Below are positions 43,572 to 54,208 of a DNA stretch of 64,000 nucleotides, piece by piece; position 1 is the first letter of the stretch; each line of letters opens with the position of its first letter. The position numbers were made by a program, and so were the translations under genes. The notes beneath the pieces are model-generated. The model was not told where the DNA came from, did not search any database, and saw only the letters and a program-made list of their open reading frames with translations. This DNA comes from Thiobacillus sp. 0-1251 (GTDB taxonomy: Bacteria; Pseudomonadota; Gammaproteobacteria; Burkholderiales; Thiobacillaceae): NCBI GenBank assembly GCA_001899305.1, contig MKWL01000011.1, positions 186,001-250,000 on the forward strand, given 5' to 3'.

Positions 43572-44765
43572 TCAGCGCGGCTTCACGCGCACACCCTCAC
43601 GGATCGTTTCGTCCGGATGGGCCACCACCCGGTCGCCGGCCTTGAGTCCTGACAGCACCTGGGTCGCCAGCCCGGCGCGCTGGCCGATTTCGACCGGCGT
43701 CAGGCGGGCGCGACTGCCCTCCAGCCGAAACGCCGCCCAGCCCTCGCCGTTGCGGAACAGCGCGCTGCTCGGCAGCTGCAGCACGTCCTTGCCTTGCCAC
43801 AGCACGAAGCGCGCTTCCACGCGATAGCCGTCGCCGAGCCGCGCCCACGCCTCACGCGGCGAGGTGAAATCGACGATGACGCGCACCCGCTGCTCCTCGA
43901 CGCCGAGCGCGGAGATCTTGGTGAAGCCGCCCGGTTCGACGACGCGCACCCTGCCCTCGATCGGCGGGTTGCCGCCCCAGCGGTCCAGAACCACCTTCGA
44001 GCCGGTTGCGATCTTCACCGCATCGGTGGACAGCACCTCCACCTCGGCTTCCAGGCTTTCGGGATTACCGATCTCGAGCAAGGACTGGCCGGCCGCCACC
44101 GGGCCTTCGCTTTCATGCTGCACCCTGAGCACGCGCGCGGCCACCGGTGCCTGCACCTGCAGTGCCTCGGCCGTGCCGCCGCGCTGCAGCTGCGCAGCGC
44201 TGGCGGCCGCCGCGCGCGCCGTCTCCAGATCGAAACGCGCCACCCTGACCGCGTACTGCGCAGCCTGTTCCGCGGCGCGGGCGCGGGTTTCTGCGGTGCG
44301 GGCCGCATCGAGCGCCTGGGCGGACACGAAATTCGACTGCCGCAGCGACTCGGCACGCACGCGTTCCTGCTGTGCCAGTTGCGCCGCGGCCGCGGCGGCA
44401 CGCGCATTTTCCTGCGCGGCCGCCAGCGCGGCCTGCGCGGCGCTCACCTGCGCCTGGGCCTGCACGCGGGTGCGCGGATCAAGCGCCACCGGACGCGCCG
44501 GCTCGATCACCGCGAGCACCTGGCCGGCCGCCACCGCATCGCCGGCCTTGAGGTCGATGCGCCGCGCGTAGCCGGCCACGGGCGCCGACACCAGGTAGCG
44601 CTCGCGCACACGGGTCTTGCCCTCCTCCTCCACCGTCACCGTGAGCGGCGCCCGTTTCACCTCGGCGACGTCGACCGGCACCGCACGCGGCATGAAGCCG
44701 ATCGCGAGGCCAACCACCACCAGTGCGGCCGTGGCGAGCATTCCGATTTTTGCGCGTAGACGCAT
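43572..44765 (-). CDS. HlyD-family periplasmic adaptor of an ABC exporter
   Basis: About 397 aa. One N-terminal membrane anchor (IGMLATAALVVVGLAIGFM), a lipoyl domain (VSAPVAGYARRIDLKAGDAVAAGQ), a long Ala-rich coiled coil (about 95-205), and beta-barrel and C-terminal domains ending in HPDETIREGVRV. Such adaptors pair with FtsX-type ABC permeases. It is the last gene of a four-gene minus-strand unit, 14 bp after the permease. The longer frame starts inside the permease gene and is not used. Confidence 0.9.
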   Translation of the reverse strand: MRLRAKIGMLATAALVVVGLAIGFMPRAVPVDVAEVKRAPLTVTVEEEGKTRVRERYLVSAPVAGYARRIDLKAGDAVAAGQVLAVIEPARPVALDPRTRVQAQAQVSAAQAALAAAQENARAAAAAAQLAQQERVRAESLRQSNFVSAQALDAARTAETRARAAEQAAQYAVRVARFDLETARAAAASAAQLQRGGTAEALQVQAPVAARVLRVQHESEGPVAAGQSLLEIGNPESLEAEVEVLSTDAVKIATGSKVVLDRWGGNPPIEGRVRVVEPGGFTKISALGVEEQRVRVIVDFTSPREAWARLGDGYRVEARFVLWQGKDVLQLPSSALFRNGEGWAAFRLEGSRARLTPVEIGQRAGLATQVLSGLKAGDRVVAHPDETIREGVRVKPR

Positions 44766-44779
44766 GTTCCGTTGTTGTC

Positions 44780-47149
44780 CTATTCGCGTGTTTTCAACAC
44801 CGCCACCAGATCCAACCGGCCCAGGCGTCGCCATAGCAGCAGCCCGGACAGCAGCGCCGAGACGATGACGACGCTTGCCCCCATGGCGTAGTTTTCCGGC
44901 GTCAGGATCAGCGGCAGCCGGTAGAGCTCGCTCTGGAACGCCACCACCAGGATGCTGACCAGACCGATACCGACCAGGAAACCGACCGGAATCGCCGCCA
45001 GTGTCAAGAGCGCCAGTTCTCCCAGCAGAATATAGGCGATCTCGCCGCGGGTGAAGCCCAGCACGCGCAGGCTGGCGAGCTCACGCCCGCGCTCCGACAA
45101 GGCGATGCGCGCACTGTTGTAGACCACGCCGAAGCCGATGGCGCCGGCGAGCACGGTGGCCACCAGGTTGTAGAACAGGATGAACTCGCCGATGGTGGCG
45201 TAGAAGCTCTGCACCGCCGTCTTGTTGGCGACCATGCCGAGCACGCGCGGACGGTCGTGCAGCCTGGCGTACAGTTCCGCCTCGCTGCCCGGTTCCACCG
45301 CCAGATAGGCGCCGGTCACCGTATTGCCCTCGCGCATCAGGGCATTCACCGAGTCCTTCTGCATGTAGGCCGACACGCCCAGATACTGCTGGGTGATGCC
45401 GAGCACCGGCACCTGCCGCACCGGCCGGCTGCCTTCCAGCACCTCCACGGTCAGCATGTCGCCCGGCTTCACGTGCAGGATGTCGTTCGCCAGGTAATCG
45501 GTGAGTACCACGCCGCCCGGCGGTACCGCCACCGGCTTCAGCCGGCTGTCGAGCGAGCGGTGCAGTTGGCCTTCCGGCTGGATGCCGAACAGCGCGGCGC
45601 GATGGCGGTACTGGCCGAAGCGCAGGATCGCCGGCACGTCGCGATAGCCCTCGACGTATTCGACGCCGGGCAGCGCGGCAAGCTCGTGCAGGGCACGGCC
45701 GGAAGTCGGATCGATGAAGGCGAGCGCCAGATCCTCGCGCGAGGCCTGGCGGAACTGCACGTCGACCATGAAATCGATCGCCCCCTTCTGGTAGTTGCCC
45801 ACCATCATCAGCCCGCAGGCGCAGGCGATGCCGAGCACGGTCAGCAGCGACTTCAGCGGGCGCCGCCCGATGTGGCGCAGGATCATCCGCGACGGCGCGG
45901 CGAGCCAGCGCTGCAGGCCGAGGCGCTCGACCAGGCTGGTACGGTAACGTGTCGGCATCTCGGGGCGCATGCCCTCGGCCGGCGGCAGCCGCACGGCGCG
46001 CATGACCGAAACCAGCGTGCCGCTGACCGCCGCGAAGCTGCTGATTCCCAGTGCGATCAGGATCACCCCGGGGCGAAGCCGGTAATCCAGATAGGGAAAG
46101 CGGAAGGTCGTTTCGCTGTAGACGTGCGACAGCCCCTGGCCGAACCAGGTGCCGAGCGCCACCCCGGCCGCCACGCCGAGCAGCGCCATCAGCAGCACCA
46201 TCTTGACGTAGTGCATGCCGATCACCGCATAGCTGTAGCCGAAGGCCTTGAGGATGGCGATCTGCTCGCGCTGCAGGGCAATCAGCCGGCTCAGCACCAC
46301 GTTGAGCAGGAAGGCGGCGACGCCGAGGAAGATGGCCGGGAAAATGGTGGCCATGGTCCGCAGCTGCTTCAGTTCCTCGCTCAGGAAACGGTTGGAGAAC
46401 TGGTCGCGGCGTCCGTAGGCGCCGGTGCCGCCGTAGTCGGCCAGGATCGCGTCGACGCGGTCGATCACGTCCTGCTCGTTGGCATCGCGCGCCAGCGTCA
46501 GGCTGACCTGGTTGAAGGCCCCCTTCATGTCGTAGGCGGTGGCGAGCGCGTTGCGCCCCATCCACAGCACGCCGTAGCGCTTGAAGTCGGGAAACATGGA
46601 GCCGGGCGCGATCTGGTAGACATACTCGGGCGACACCGCGACGCCGACCACGGTAAGCGTCTTGCGCTTGCCGTGGATGATGGCGGCGAGCGTGTCGCCC
46701 GGCTGCAGATGGTGGGCATCGGCGAAGGTGTCGGACAATACCACCTCGTCGCTGCTCCACGGCTGCACACTGCGGCCGCGCTTGAAGTAGAGCCGGTTGA
46801 GCTGCGCCTCGCCGACATCCGGCAGGGACAGGATCTGGCCGGTGATGGGGTCGGAGAAGCCCGCCACTTCCAGCTTGACCCCGGCCTTCACCCGCGTTTC
46901 GAGTCGCTCGACCCCAGGGATCGCGGCGAGCCGTTCGGCGACCGGTTCGGGGGCACGCTTGAGGCTGGCGAAGACGTCGGCCAGGCGGTATTCGCTGTAG
47001 AAACGGTCGCGCGTGGTGACCAGCGAATCGTAGGTGGAGAGCGACATCACCAGGGTAGCGACGCCGCCCATGATCACCGCGGCGATCGCCAGCACCTGGC
47101 CGCGCAGGTGCCAGAGGTCGCGGAACAGCTTGCGGTCGAGCGCCTTCAT
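44780..47149 (-). CDS. FtsX-type ABC permease, fused two-half form
   Basis: 789 aa. A first membrane helix (LAIAAVIMGGVATLVMSL), a large periplasmic domain (about 45-250), three helices, a second periplasmic domain and a final four-helix FtsX block (GELALLTLAAIPVGFLVGIG; GASVVIVSALLSGLLL). Two FtsX modules in one chain are typical of the MacB-like or lipoprotein-export permeases. It overlaps the stop of the P-type ATPase gene by 4 bp. The ATPase gene of the same unit lies on the far side of it. Confidence 0.9.
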   Translation of the reverse strand: MKALDRKLFRDLWHLRGQVLAIAAVIMGGVATLVMSLSTYDSLVTTRDRFYSEYRLADVFASLKRAPEPVAERLAAIPGVERLETRVKAGVKLEVAGFSDPITGQILSLPDVGEAQLNRLYFKRGRSVQPWSSDEVVLSDTFADAHHLQPGDTLAAIIHGKRKTLTVVGVAVSPEYVYQIAPGSMFPDFKRYGVLWMGRNALATAYDMKGAFNQVSLTLARDANEQDVIDRVDAILADYGGTGAYGRRDQFSNRFLSEELKQLRTMATIFPAIFLGVAAFLLNVVLSRLIALQREQIAILKAFGYSYAVIGMHYVKMVLLMALLGVAAGVALGTWFGQGLSHVYSETTFRFPYLDYRLRPGVILIALGISSFAAVSGTLVSVMRAVRLPPAEGMRPEMPTRYRTSLVERLGLQRWLAAPSRMILRHIGRRPLKSLLTVLGIACACGLMMVGNYQKGAIDFMVDVQFRQASREDLALAFIDPTSGRALHELAALPGVEYVEGYRDVPAILRFGQYRHRAALFGIQPEGQLHRSLDSRLKPVAVPPGGVVLTDYLANDILHVKPGDMLTVEVLEGSRPVRQVPVLGITQQYLGVSAYMQKDSVNALMREGNTVTGAYLAVEPGSEAELYARLHDRPRVLGMVANKTAVQSFYATIGEFILFYNLVATVLAGAIGFGVVYNSARIALSERGRELASLRVLGFTRGEIAYILLGELALLTLAAIPVGFLVGIGLVSILVVAFQSELYRLPLILTPENYAMGASVVIVSALLSGLLLWRRLGRLDLVAVLKTRE

Positions 47150-49698
47150 CGCGCCCTCCCGCTGCGCCGTTCCCAGCGCCGGTAGAACATCCGCTTGGCC
47201 CAGAACATGACCGCGAGATAGGCGGCGACGATGCCGGCCAGCGCCGCATACAAGGCGGGCGGCGGCGCGACGAAGCCCAACTCGCCGGCGAACGGCAGCC
47301 AGGGCAGCAGCGCGGCCACCGCCACCACCGCGAGCGACAGCGCCACCAGCCAGACATTCGGTCGGCTGGCGAACGGACTGCCGCGGGTGCGGATGATGAA
47401 GATGACCAGCACCTGGGTGGCGATGGACTCGATGAACCAGCCGGTGTGGAACAGCGCCTCATTCGCCTGGAACACCTTCAGCATCACGAAGAAGGTCAGG
47501 AAGTCGAACACCGAACTCACCGGGCCGAGCGCCAGCATGAAATTGCGGATGAAGTGCATGTCCCACACCCGCGGGCGGGCCAGCGTGTCCTCGTCGACGC
47601 GGTCGAGCGGGATGGCGATCTCCGACAGGTCGTAGAGGAAGTTGTTGAGCAGGATCTGGATCGGCAACATCGGCAGGAAAGGCAGGAACAGCGTGCCGCC
47701 GGCCATGCTGAACATGTTGCCGAAGTTGGAGCTGGTGCCCATCATGATGTACTTGGTGACGTTGCCGAAGGTGCGCCGGCCTTCGCGCACGCCCTCCTGC
47801 AGCACGTTCAGGTCGTGTTCCAGCAGTACCAGGTCCGCCGCCTCCTTGGCGACGTCGACCGCGCTGTCGACCGAGATGCCGACGTTCGCCGCATGCAGCG
47901 CCGGCGCATCGTTGATGCCGTCGCCGAGAAAGCCCACCACGTGGCCGCGCGCCCGCAAGGCGTTGAGGATGCGCGTCTTCTGCGCGGGCGTGACGCGGCA
48001 GAACAGGGTCACCCGCTCCACCTGCGCGTGCAGGGCGGGGTCGCTCATGGCCTGGATGTCGCTGCCGTTGAGCACGCCGGTGATCGGCACGCCCAGCTTG
48101 TCGCAGATGTAGCGCGCGACCAGTTCGTTGTCGCCGCTGACGATCTTCACCGCCACGCCGCCGGCCGCCAGCGCGGCGAGCGCCGGCGCCGCGCTGGCTT
48201 TCGGCGGGTCGAGAAAGGCCGCGAAACCGCAGAACACCAGTTCGCTCTCGTCGGTGACCACGGCGTGAGCCTGATGCGGCGGGGCCTGGCGCCAGGCGAT
48301 GCCGAGCACCCGGAAGCCGTCGCGGCTCAGTTCCTCGAAGAGGGCCAGGATGCGTTCGCGCGCGGCGTCGTCGAGGGACGGCTGTGCCTCGGCGTCTTCG
48401 TACCGGGTGCACAGCCGCAGCACGTCCTCGGGCGAGCCTTTGACGAACAGGCTGCGCGCCCCGCCCCGCTCGAGCAGCACCGAGACCCGCCGCCGCTCGA
48501 AGTCGAACGGCACCTCGTCGACCTTGCGCCAGGCGCCGACGTCGATGTGGGTGTGCGCCAGGATCGCCTCGTCGAGCGGGCTCCTGATACCGGTCTCGAA
48601 CTGGCTGTTGAGGTAGGCGAGTTCCAGCACGCGCTCGCTGTCGCGGCCGAGGGCGTCGACATGGCGCTCCAGCCGGATATGACCCTCGGTCAGCGTGCCG
48701 GTCTTGTCGGTGCACAGCACGTCGATGCCACCCAGCTCCTGCACCGCCGACAGCCGCTTGACGATGACGCGGCGCCGCGCCAGCCGCATCGCGCCCTGCG
48801 ACAGCGTGACCGACAGCACCATCGGCAGCAGTTCCGGCGTCAGGCCCACCGCCAGCGCCACCGCGAACAGGAAGGACTCGAACAGCGGGCGGTGGAACGC
48901 GGCGTTGATCAGCAGCACCGCCAGCACCAGGATCACGGTAAGGCGCAGGATGAGCGCGCCGAAGGCCTGCGTGCCACGCTCGAAGGCGGTGGCCTGCGGG
49001 CGTTGCACCAGGGTGTCGGCGATCTGCCCCAGGGCCGTCGCGGAACCGGTGCGGACGATGAGCAGGCGTCCGGCCCCGCTGATGACGGAGGTGCCGAGGA
49101 ACAGGGCATTCGTCGCGCTGGCCATGTCGGCGTCGGGAAGCGCATCCTGTGCATGCTTTTCCACCGGGTAGGATTCTCCGGTCAGCAGGGCCTGGTTGAC
49201 GAACAGGTCGCGCGCATCGAGCACGCGCCCGTCCGCCGGCGCCAGGTCGCCTGCCGCGAGCAGGACCACGTCGCCAGGCACCAGTTCGGCGACCGGGATC
49301 TCGCGCGTCTGGCCGCCACGGACCACCCTGGCACGCAAGGCCACCGAATGCCGCAGCTTCTCGACGGCACGGCTGGCGCGAAACTCCTGGAAGAAATCCA
49401 GGGTCACGCTCATCAGCACGATGACGCTGATGACGATGAAGCTATTCATGTCGCCGAGCATCCCGGCAATCGCGCTGGCGGCCAGCAGCACCAGCACCAG
49501 CGGATTCTTGAAGTGGGCCAGAAACTGCTGCACCCATGCCCGTTCGGCATGCGGGCGCAGCTGGTTGGAGCCGAAAATACGGCGCCGCGCTTCGGCTTCC
49601 GCCTCGCTCAGGCCCTCAGGCGAACTGCCCAGCTGCGCCTGTAGGTCCGCCAGTGCCGGCTGCCAGAAACTTGCAGGAAGCGGCTCGGGCGAGGACAT
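47146..49698 (-). CDS. MgtA-like P-type (magnesium/cation) ATPase
   Basis: 850 aa, P3B-like. Phosphorylation motif [13 protein letters not shown] loop in [13 protein letters not shown], and hinge [22 protein letters not shown] are all present. The fourth-helix segment [14 protein letters not shown] is the MgtA form. Ten helices are expected. It imports Mg2+ or a related cation. It is embedded between the ABC ATPase and permease genes with 3 bp and a 4-bp overlap, so it is translated with them. That order is odd and may reflect insertion or a functional link, for example to outer-membrane maintenance under low Mg. Confidence 0.93.
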   Translation of the reverse strand: MSSPEPLPASFWQPALADLQAQLGSSPEGLSEAEAEARRRIFGSNQLRPHAERAWVQQFLAHFKNPLVLVLLAASAIAGMLGDMNSFIVISVIVLMSVTLDFFQEFRASRAVEKLRHSVALRARVVRGGQTREIPVAELVPGDVVLLAAGDLAPADGRVLDARDLFVNQALLTGESYPVEKHAQDALPDADMASATNALFLGTSVISGAGRLLIVRTGSATALGQIADTLVQRPQATAFERGTQAFGALILRLTVILVLAVLLINAAFHRPLFESFLFAVALAVGLTPELLPMVLSVTLSQGAMRLARRRVIVKRLSAVQELGGIDVLCTDKTGTLTEGHIRLERHVDALGRDSERVLELAYLNSQFETGIRSPLDEAILAHTHIDVGAWRKVDEVPFDFERRRVSVLLERGGARSLFVKGSPEDVLRLCTRYEDAEAQPSLDDAARERILALFEELSRDGFRVLGIAWRQAPPHQAHAVVTDESELVFCGFAAFLDPPKASAAPALAALAAGGVAVKIVSGDNELVARYICDKLGVPITGVLNGSDIQAMSDPALHAQVERVTLFCRVTPAQKTRILNALRARGHVVGFLGDGINDAPALHAANVGISVDSAVDVAKEAADLVLLEHDLNVLQEGVREGRRTFGNVTKYIMMGTSSNFGNMFSMAGGTLFLPFLPMLPIQILLNNFLYDLSEIAIPLDRVDEDTLARPRVWDMHFIRNFMLALGPVSSVFDFLTFFVMLKVFQANEALFHTGWFIESIATQVLVIFIIRTRGSPFASRPNVWLVALSLAVVAVAALLPWLPFAGELGFVAPPPALYAALAGIVAAYLAVMFWAKRMFYRRWERRSGRAR

Positions 49699-49701
49699 GT
49701 T

Positions 49702-50430
49702 TCACCAGGCCAGTTCGCACGCCGGCTTCTTGGTGGCGTTTTCGTGGATATCGGCGATGCGGCCGTCGGACAGCCGGATCACGCGGTCGGCCATGTCGGC
49801 AATGCCGGCGTTGTGGGTGATCAGCACGGTCAGCGTGCCGAGCTCGCGGTTGACCTTCTCCAGCACCTCGAGCACCACCACGCCGGTGGCCGAATCGAGC
49901 GCGCCGGTCGGCTCGTCGCACAGCAGCACCGCCGGGTTCTTGGCGACGGCGCGCGCGATCGCGACGCGCTGCTGCTCGCCGCCGGAGAGCTGCGCCGGAA
50001 AATGGTCGAGGCGGTTGCCCAGCCCCACCAGACCGAGCGCATCCTCCGGCCGCATCGGGGACTCGGAAATCTCGGTCACCGCGGCGACGTTCTCGCGCGC
50101 GGTGAGGCTGGGAATCAGGTTGTAGAACTGGAACACGAAGCCGACATGCTCGCGGCGGAAGCGCGTGAGCTCCGCCTCGGTCGCGCCGGTCAGCTTGTGG
50201 TCGAGGTAATAAACCTCGCCACTGCTCGGCGCGTCGAGCCCGCCGAGGATGTTGAGCAGCGTGGACTTGCCGCTGCCCGACGGGCCGAGCAGCACCACCA
50301 GCTCGCCGCGATAGAGCGTGAGGTCGATGCCGCGCAAGGCCTGAACCTCGACCTCGCCCATGCGGTAGACCTTGGCGAGGTTGCGGGCAACGAAGACGGG
50401 CGAGGTTTCGGCAATGCTTTCCATGTTCAT
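49702..50430 (-). CDS. ABC transporter ATP-binding protein (LolD/MacB type)
   Basis: 242 aa. Walker [16 protein letters not shown]-loop [10 protein letters not shown], signature [14 protein letters not shown], Walker [16 protein letters not shown] and H-loop THN are intact. The sequence type is the LolD/MacB family, which partners FtsX permeases. The chosen ATG (ESIAETSPV) has a reasonable upstream site; the longer open frame extends into upstream noncoding sequence. It is the first gene of the export operon. Confidence 0.93.
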   Translation of the reverse strand: MNMESIAETSPVFVARNLAKVYRMGEVEVQALRGIDLTLYRGELVVLLGPSGSGKSTLLNILGGLDAPSSGEVYYLDHKLTGATEAELTRFRREHVGFVFQFYNLIPSLTARENVAAVTEISESPMRPEDALGLVGLGNRLDHFPAQLSGGEQQRVAIARAVAKNPAVLLCDEPTGALDSATGVVVLEVLEKVNRELGTLTVLITHNAGIADMADRVIRLSDGRIADIHENATKKPACELAW

Positions 50431-50555
50431 CCGCGGGTTCCCTCGGATCATGCCATGTCCCCGGCATGGCCGAAAGCCGGGCAAGGCCCGAACCGGCTCG
50501 CACAGACGCACGTTATACTGGCCTGAGGTAGTTTGAATACAAAAAGAGAGCGGAC

Positions 50556-52346
50556 ATGACCCCTGAAATCGCCCTGGTACTCGCCGTGCTGGCCGTCACC
50601 GTTTTCCTCTTCGTAACCGAGGCGCTGCGCGTCGATGTCATTGCGATCCTCATCATGCTGGCTTTGGGCTGGCTGCAACTGGTGACGCCGCAGCAGGCCT
50701 TCTCCGGCCTGGCCAGCAACGCCGTCGTATCGATCATCGCGGTCATGATTCTCGGCTATGGGGTCGATCGTTCCGGCCTCATGAACCGCGTGATCAAGCC
50801 GATCATGCGCTTTGCGGGCAGAAGCGAACCCCGCCTGATCGGCACCGTTTCCGGGGTCGTCGGCGGCATATCCGCCTTCATGCAAAACGTCGGCGCGGCA
50901 GCGCTGTTCCTTCCGGCGATGCTGCGGATCGCCAAGCGGACCCATATCCCGGTTTCACGCCTGCTGATGCCGATGGGCTTCGCGGCAATTCTCGGCGGTA
51001 CGCTGAGCATGGTCGGCTCGAGCCCGCTGATCATCCTCAACGACCTGATGCAGGCTGGAGGACAGGAAAAATTTGGCCTGTTCAGCGTGACCCCGTTGGG
51101 TCTGGTCCTGCTTGGCGCAGGGATTGTCTATTTCATGCTCGCCGGAAAATACGTGCTGCCTGCGAAAACCGGGGAGGACACCAGCGGGAAGCAACAGCGC
51201 GAGCTGATCGAATCATGGCAGCTCCCTACCCACCTCCACGAACTACGCGTTCCCGCGGCCAGCCCGCTCATCGGCAAGACCCGCGAGGACGCTCACATGG
51301 AGACGGCTTATCAGCTGCACCTGATCGCGCTGGCGGACGGGGATGAAATCCTCTATGCGCCCTGGCGGCATGCCCACTTTGCCGCCGGGCAGGTGCTGGC
51401 CTTGATCGGCGAGCGGCACGAGGCGGAGCGTTTCGCCGCTGAATGGGCGCTTGATCTGAGCGAAACCGTGGAGCGGTTCGAGGCGCTGCAGAATCCCACT
51501 GCGGCAGGGTATGCGGAACTCATCCTGGCGCCGCGTTCCTCGCTTGCGGGCAAGAGCATCCGCGACATCAGCTTTCGCCGGTCTTACCGGGTCGAGCCCC
51601 TGTTGCTGCTGAGCGAGGGGCAGGCCGAGCGCGGCGATTTCTCCGACCGTCCTCTGCGACCCGGCGACGCCATCGTCGTCCACGGCCGCTGGAGCGAACT
51701 GAAGACGCTGGCCCATGATCGGGACTTCGTGGTCGCCGCCCCGGTCGAGGCGGAAGACATCGACGAATCCAAGGCCTGGGTCGCCGGCCTGTGCTTTGCC
51801 GGCGCCATCGGTCTGGCCTTGAGCGGGACGACCTTGTCGATTGCATTGATGAGCGGCGCGCTGGCCATGATCCTGCTGCGTGTGATCAGCATCGACGACG
51901 CCTATCGCTCGGTCGATTGGCGCACGGTTTTCCTGCTTGCCGGACTGATCCCCCTTGGCGTGGCGATGGAGTCGACGGGCGCCGCCAGCTATGTCGCGCA
52001 TCAGATGATGCGGGTGCTGACCGACGGCCATACGCTCCTCATCCTGCTGGCCATCGCCACCCTGACCACCCTGTTCTCCCTGTTCATGTCCAACGTCGCG
52101 GCCACCGTCCTGCTGGTACCGCTGGTCATCGAATTGTCGGAACTCGCCGGGATCGACCCCCGCGGGGCAGCACTGCTGGTGGGGGTGTCGGCGTCGAACT
52201 CGTTCATCCTGCCCACGCACCAGGTGAATGCGCTCCTGATGGGCCCGGGCGGATACCGGAATGCGGATTACCTGCGGGCGGGCGGCGGCATGACCCTCCT
52301 GTTCCTGGGCATTGCCGTGGGCTACATCTACCTGTTCCACGTGTGA
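50556..52346 (+). CDS. SLC13/CitMHS-like anion permease with two RCK_C domains
   Basis: 596 aa. Two sets of membrane helices (about 1-205 and 400-596) flank a soluble middle region (215-385) with two TrkA-C-type domains ([17 protein letters not shown] and [17 protein letters not shown]). The membrane part shows [14 protein letters not shown] and ANVAAT-like [15 protein letters not shown], family landmarks of sodium/anion symporters. Substrate may be sulfate, dicarboxylate or another anion. A TATACT -10-like element lies 42 bp upstream and GAGAGCGG precedes the ATG. Confidence 0.9.
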   Translation: MTPEIALVLAVLAVTVFLFVTEALRVDVIAILIMLALGWLQLVTPQQAFSGLASNAVVSIIAVMILGYGVDRSGLMNRVIKPIMRFAGRSEPRLIGTVSGVVGGISAFMQNVGAAALFLPAMLRIAKRTHIPVSRLLMPMGFAAILGGTLSMVGSSPLIILNDLMQAGGQEKFGLFSVTPLGLVLLGAGIVYFMLAGKYVLPAKTGEDTSGKQQRELIESWQLPTHLHELRVPAASPLIGKTREDAHMETAYQLHLIALADGDEILYAPWRHAHFAAGQVLALIGERHEAERFAAEWALDLSETVERFEALQNPTAAGYAELILAPRSSLAGKSIRDISFRRSYRVEPLLLLSEGQAERGDFSDRPLRPGDAIVVHGRWSELKTLAHDRDFVVAAPVEAEDIDESKAWVAGLCFAGAIGLALSGTTLSIALMSGALAMILLRVISIDDAYRSVDWRTVFLLAGLIPLGVAMESTGAASYVAHQMMRVLTDGHTLLILLAIATLTTLFSLFMSNVAATVLLVPLVIELSELAGIDPRGAALLVGVSASNSFILPTHQVNALLMGPGGYRNADYLRAGGGMTLLFLGIAVGYIYLFHV

Positions 52347-52384
52347 CCTGCCACGCCGGCCGGCCCGGGTTTGTGCGGCAAGCC

Positions 52385-53032
52385 CTAGGCTGCGGGGTGC
52401 AGGTGACGGACAAACCAGGCTGCGGCCTGCCTGGCCACGGCTTCCAGCGTGCCGGGTTCCTCGAACAGGTGGGTGGCGCCAGGAACGATCACCATGTCCT
52501 TCTCGCAATTCAGCTGATCGTAGGCCAGCTGGTTGAGGTCGATCACGCCGTCGTCATGGCCGCCAACCAATAAAAGCGTGGGCGCGCTCACCCGCAGCAG
52601 TGCCTGCTCGCTGGCGAGGTCGGGGCGACCGCCGCGCGAGACCACCGCGCGGACTTCGCCGCCCAGTTCGGCCGCGGCCTCGAGTGCAGCCGCGGCGCCG
52701 GTACTGGCGCCAAACAATCCAAGCGGGAGGTTCCGGGTGGCGGCCTGTACGCGGACCCAGCGCACTGCATCCAGCAGACGCTGCGTCAACAGCCCGATGT
52801 CGAAGCGCCGGGCGTAATCGCGATCCTCCTCCGGCGTCAGCAGGTCCATCAGCAACGTGCCTACGCCGGCTGCGCGCAGCTCGCCGGCAACGTAGTTGTT
52901 GCGGGGAGAATGACGCGACGAGCCGCTGCCATGGGCGAACAGCACCAACCCGATGGCGCCGTCGGGAATCTCCAGCATGCCCTCGACGGTGACGTTGCCG
53001 GCAGGGATGTGGACCAGGGTGGACGTGTTCAT
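52385..53032 (-). CDS. Dienelactone-hydrolase-like alpha/beta hydrolase
   Basis: 215 aa. Nucleophile Ser lies in GLFGASTGAAAALEA, the Asp in GGHDDGVID and the His in VPGATHLFEEPG. The N-terminal VLFAHGSGSSRHSPRNN is the oxyanion strand. No signal peptide. The gene's ATG overlaps the end of the radical SAM gene by 4 bp (the longer frame inside it is ignored), so the two are translationally coupled. Substrate unknown; it may process a product of the neighbouring module. Confidence 0.88.
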   Translation of the reverse strand: MNTSTLVHIPAGNVTVEGMLEIPDGAIGLVLFAHGSGSSRHSPRNNYVAGELRAAGVGTLLMDLLTPEEDRDYARRFDIGLLTQRLLDAVRWVRVQAATRNLPLGLFGASTGAAAALEAAAELGGEVRAVVSRGGRPDLASEQALLRVSAPTLLLVGGHDDGVIDLNQLAYDQLNCEKDMVIVPGATHLFEEPGTLEAVARQAAAWFVRHLHPAA

Positions 53033-54123
53033 GCGCGGTCCTCCCGGTGCATGGAAATCGGAATGCGGCGATTGCCGAAGGGGTGGCTGAACGTGCCGAA
53101 GCGGCCTGCGATGGCATGACCGCAATGCGGGCAATGGCCGTCGGGCGTGACACTGTAATGCTCGATGCGATACCAGTCGCGCACGATCAGGGCTTCATGG
53201 CAGGCTGGGCAGGCGGTGGTACCGCCGGTGGTGTCGTGCACGTTGCCGGTGTAGACGTAATGCAGTCCGGCCTTCAACGCGATGTCGCGCGCACGGCTCA
53301 GCGTCGAGGCAGGCGTGGGAGGCACGTCCTGCATTTTCCAGTCGGGGTGGAAGGCCGAGAAATGGAGCGGTACCTCGGGGCCGAGTTCGCGCAGGATCCA
53401 CTGGCTCATCGCCTCAAGCTCGGCGTCGGAATCGTTGTGGCCGGGAATCAGCAGCGTGGTGATCTCGAACCAGACGTCGGTCTCGCGCTTGAGATACACC
53501 AGCGTGTCGAGCACCGGCTGCAGATGCGCACCGGTCAGCTTGACGTAGAAGTCGTCGGTGAAGGCCTTGAGGTCGACGTTGGCCGCGTCCATCTTCGCGT
53601 AGAACGCGCGGCGCGGTTCATCGTGGATGTAGCCGGCGGTCACCGCCACCGTCTTGAGGCCGCGCGCATGGCAGGCGTCGGCGACGTCCATCGCATATTC
53701 GGCAAAGATCACCGGGTCGTTGTAGGTGAAGGCCACGCTCCTGCAGCCGGCGCGTTCCGCCGCGATGGCGATCTCGTCCGGCGCGGCCTGGTCCATCAGC
53801 GTATCGGTCTCGCGCGACTTGGAGATGTCCCAGTTCTGGCAGAACTTGCACGCCAGGTTGCAGCCGGCCGTGCCGAAGGAGAACACCGACGATCCGGGGT
53901 AGAAGTGGTTGAGCGGCTTCTTCTCGATGGGGTCGACGCAGAAGCCGGATGAGCGGCCATAGGTCGTGAGCACCATCCGGCCACCTTCCATCTTGCGCAC
54001 GAAGCACAAGCCGCGCTGGCCCTCGTGCAGCTTGCAGTCGCGGGGACAGAGATCGCACTGGATGCGACCGTCGGGCAGCGTATGCCACCAGCGCGCGGGG
54101 GTGTGCGATTCGGGGATGCTCAT
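53029..54123 (-). CDS. AmmeMemoRadiSam system radical SAM enzyme
   Basis: 364 aa. The 4Fe-4S cluster motif is CNLACKFCQNW (Cx3Cx2C). An N-terminal Cys set (CDLCPRDCKLHEGQRGLC) is typical of this family and pyruvate-formate-lyase-activase relatives. At the C-terminus two more pairs (CPACHEAL and CPHCGHAI) form a zinc-ribbon-like tail. The family occurs with Memo and AMMECR1 proteins in a module of unknown modification chemistry, here too. It follows the Memo-AMMECR1 gene on the same strand after an 85-bp gap. Confidence 0.93.
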   Translation of the reverse strand: MSIPESHTPARWWHTLPDGRIQCDLCPRDCKLHEGQRGLCFVRKMEGGRMVLTTYGRSSGFCVDPIEKKPLNHFYPGSSVFSFGTAGCNLACKFCQNWDISKSRETDTLMDQAAPDEIAIAAERAGCRSVAFTYNDPVIFAEYAMDVADACHARGLKTVAVTAGYIHDEPRRAFYAKMDAANVDLKAFTDDFYVKLTGAHLQPVLDTLVYLKRETDVWFEITTLLIPGHNDSDAELEAMSQWILRELGPEVPLHFSAFHPDWKMQDVPPTPASTLSRARDIALKAGLHYVYTGNVHDTTGGTTACPACHEALIVRDWYRIEHYSVTPDGHCPHCGHAIAGRFGTFSHPFGNRRIPISMHREDRA

Positions 54124-54208
54124 GCGGCCACCTCTTCAAAAGGACGTAGGGGCATTGGATAGCGCGTCGGTGGCGGCCACATTCGCGGTCGTTCGCACGT
54201 GCCGAGGC

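Noticed and set aside
47446-49644. 732-codon plus-strand frame opposite the P-type ATPase
   Set aside because: High GC leaves the antisense frame open. All ATPase motifs are in the minus-strand frame.
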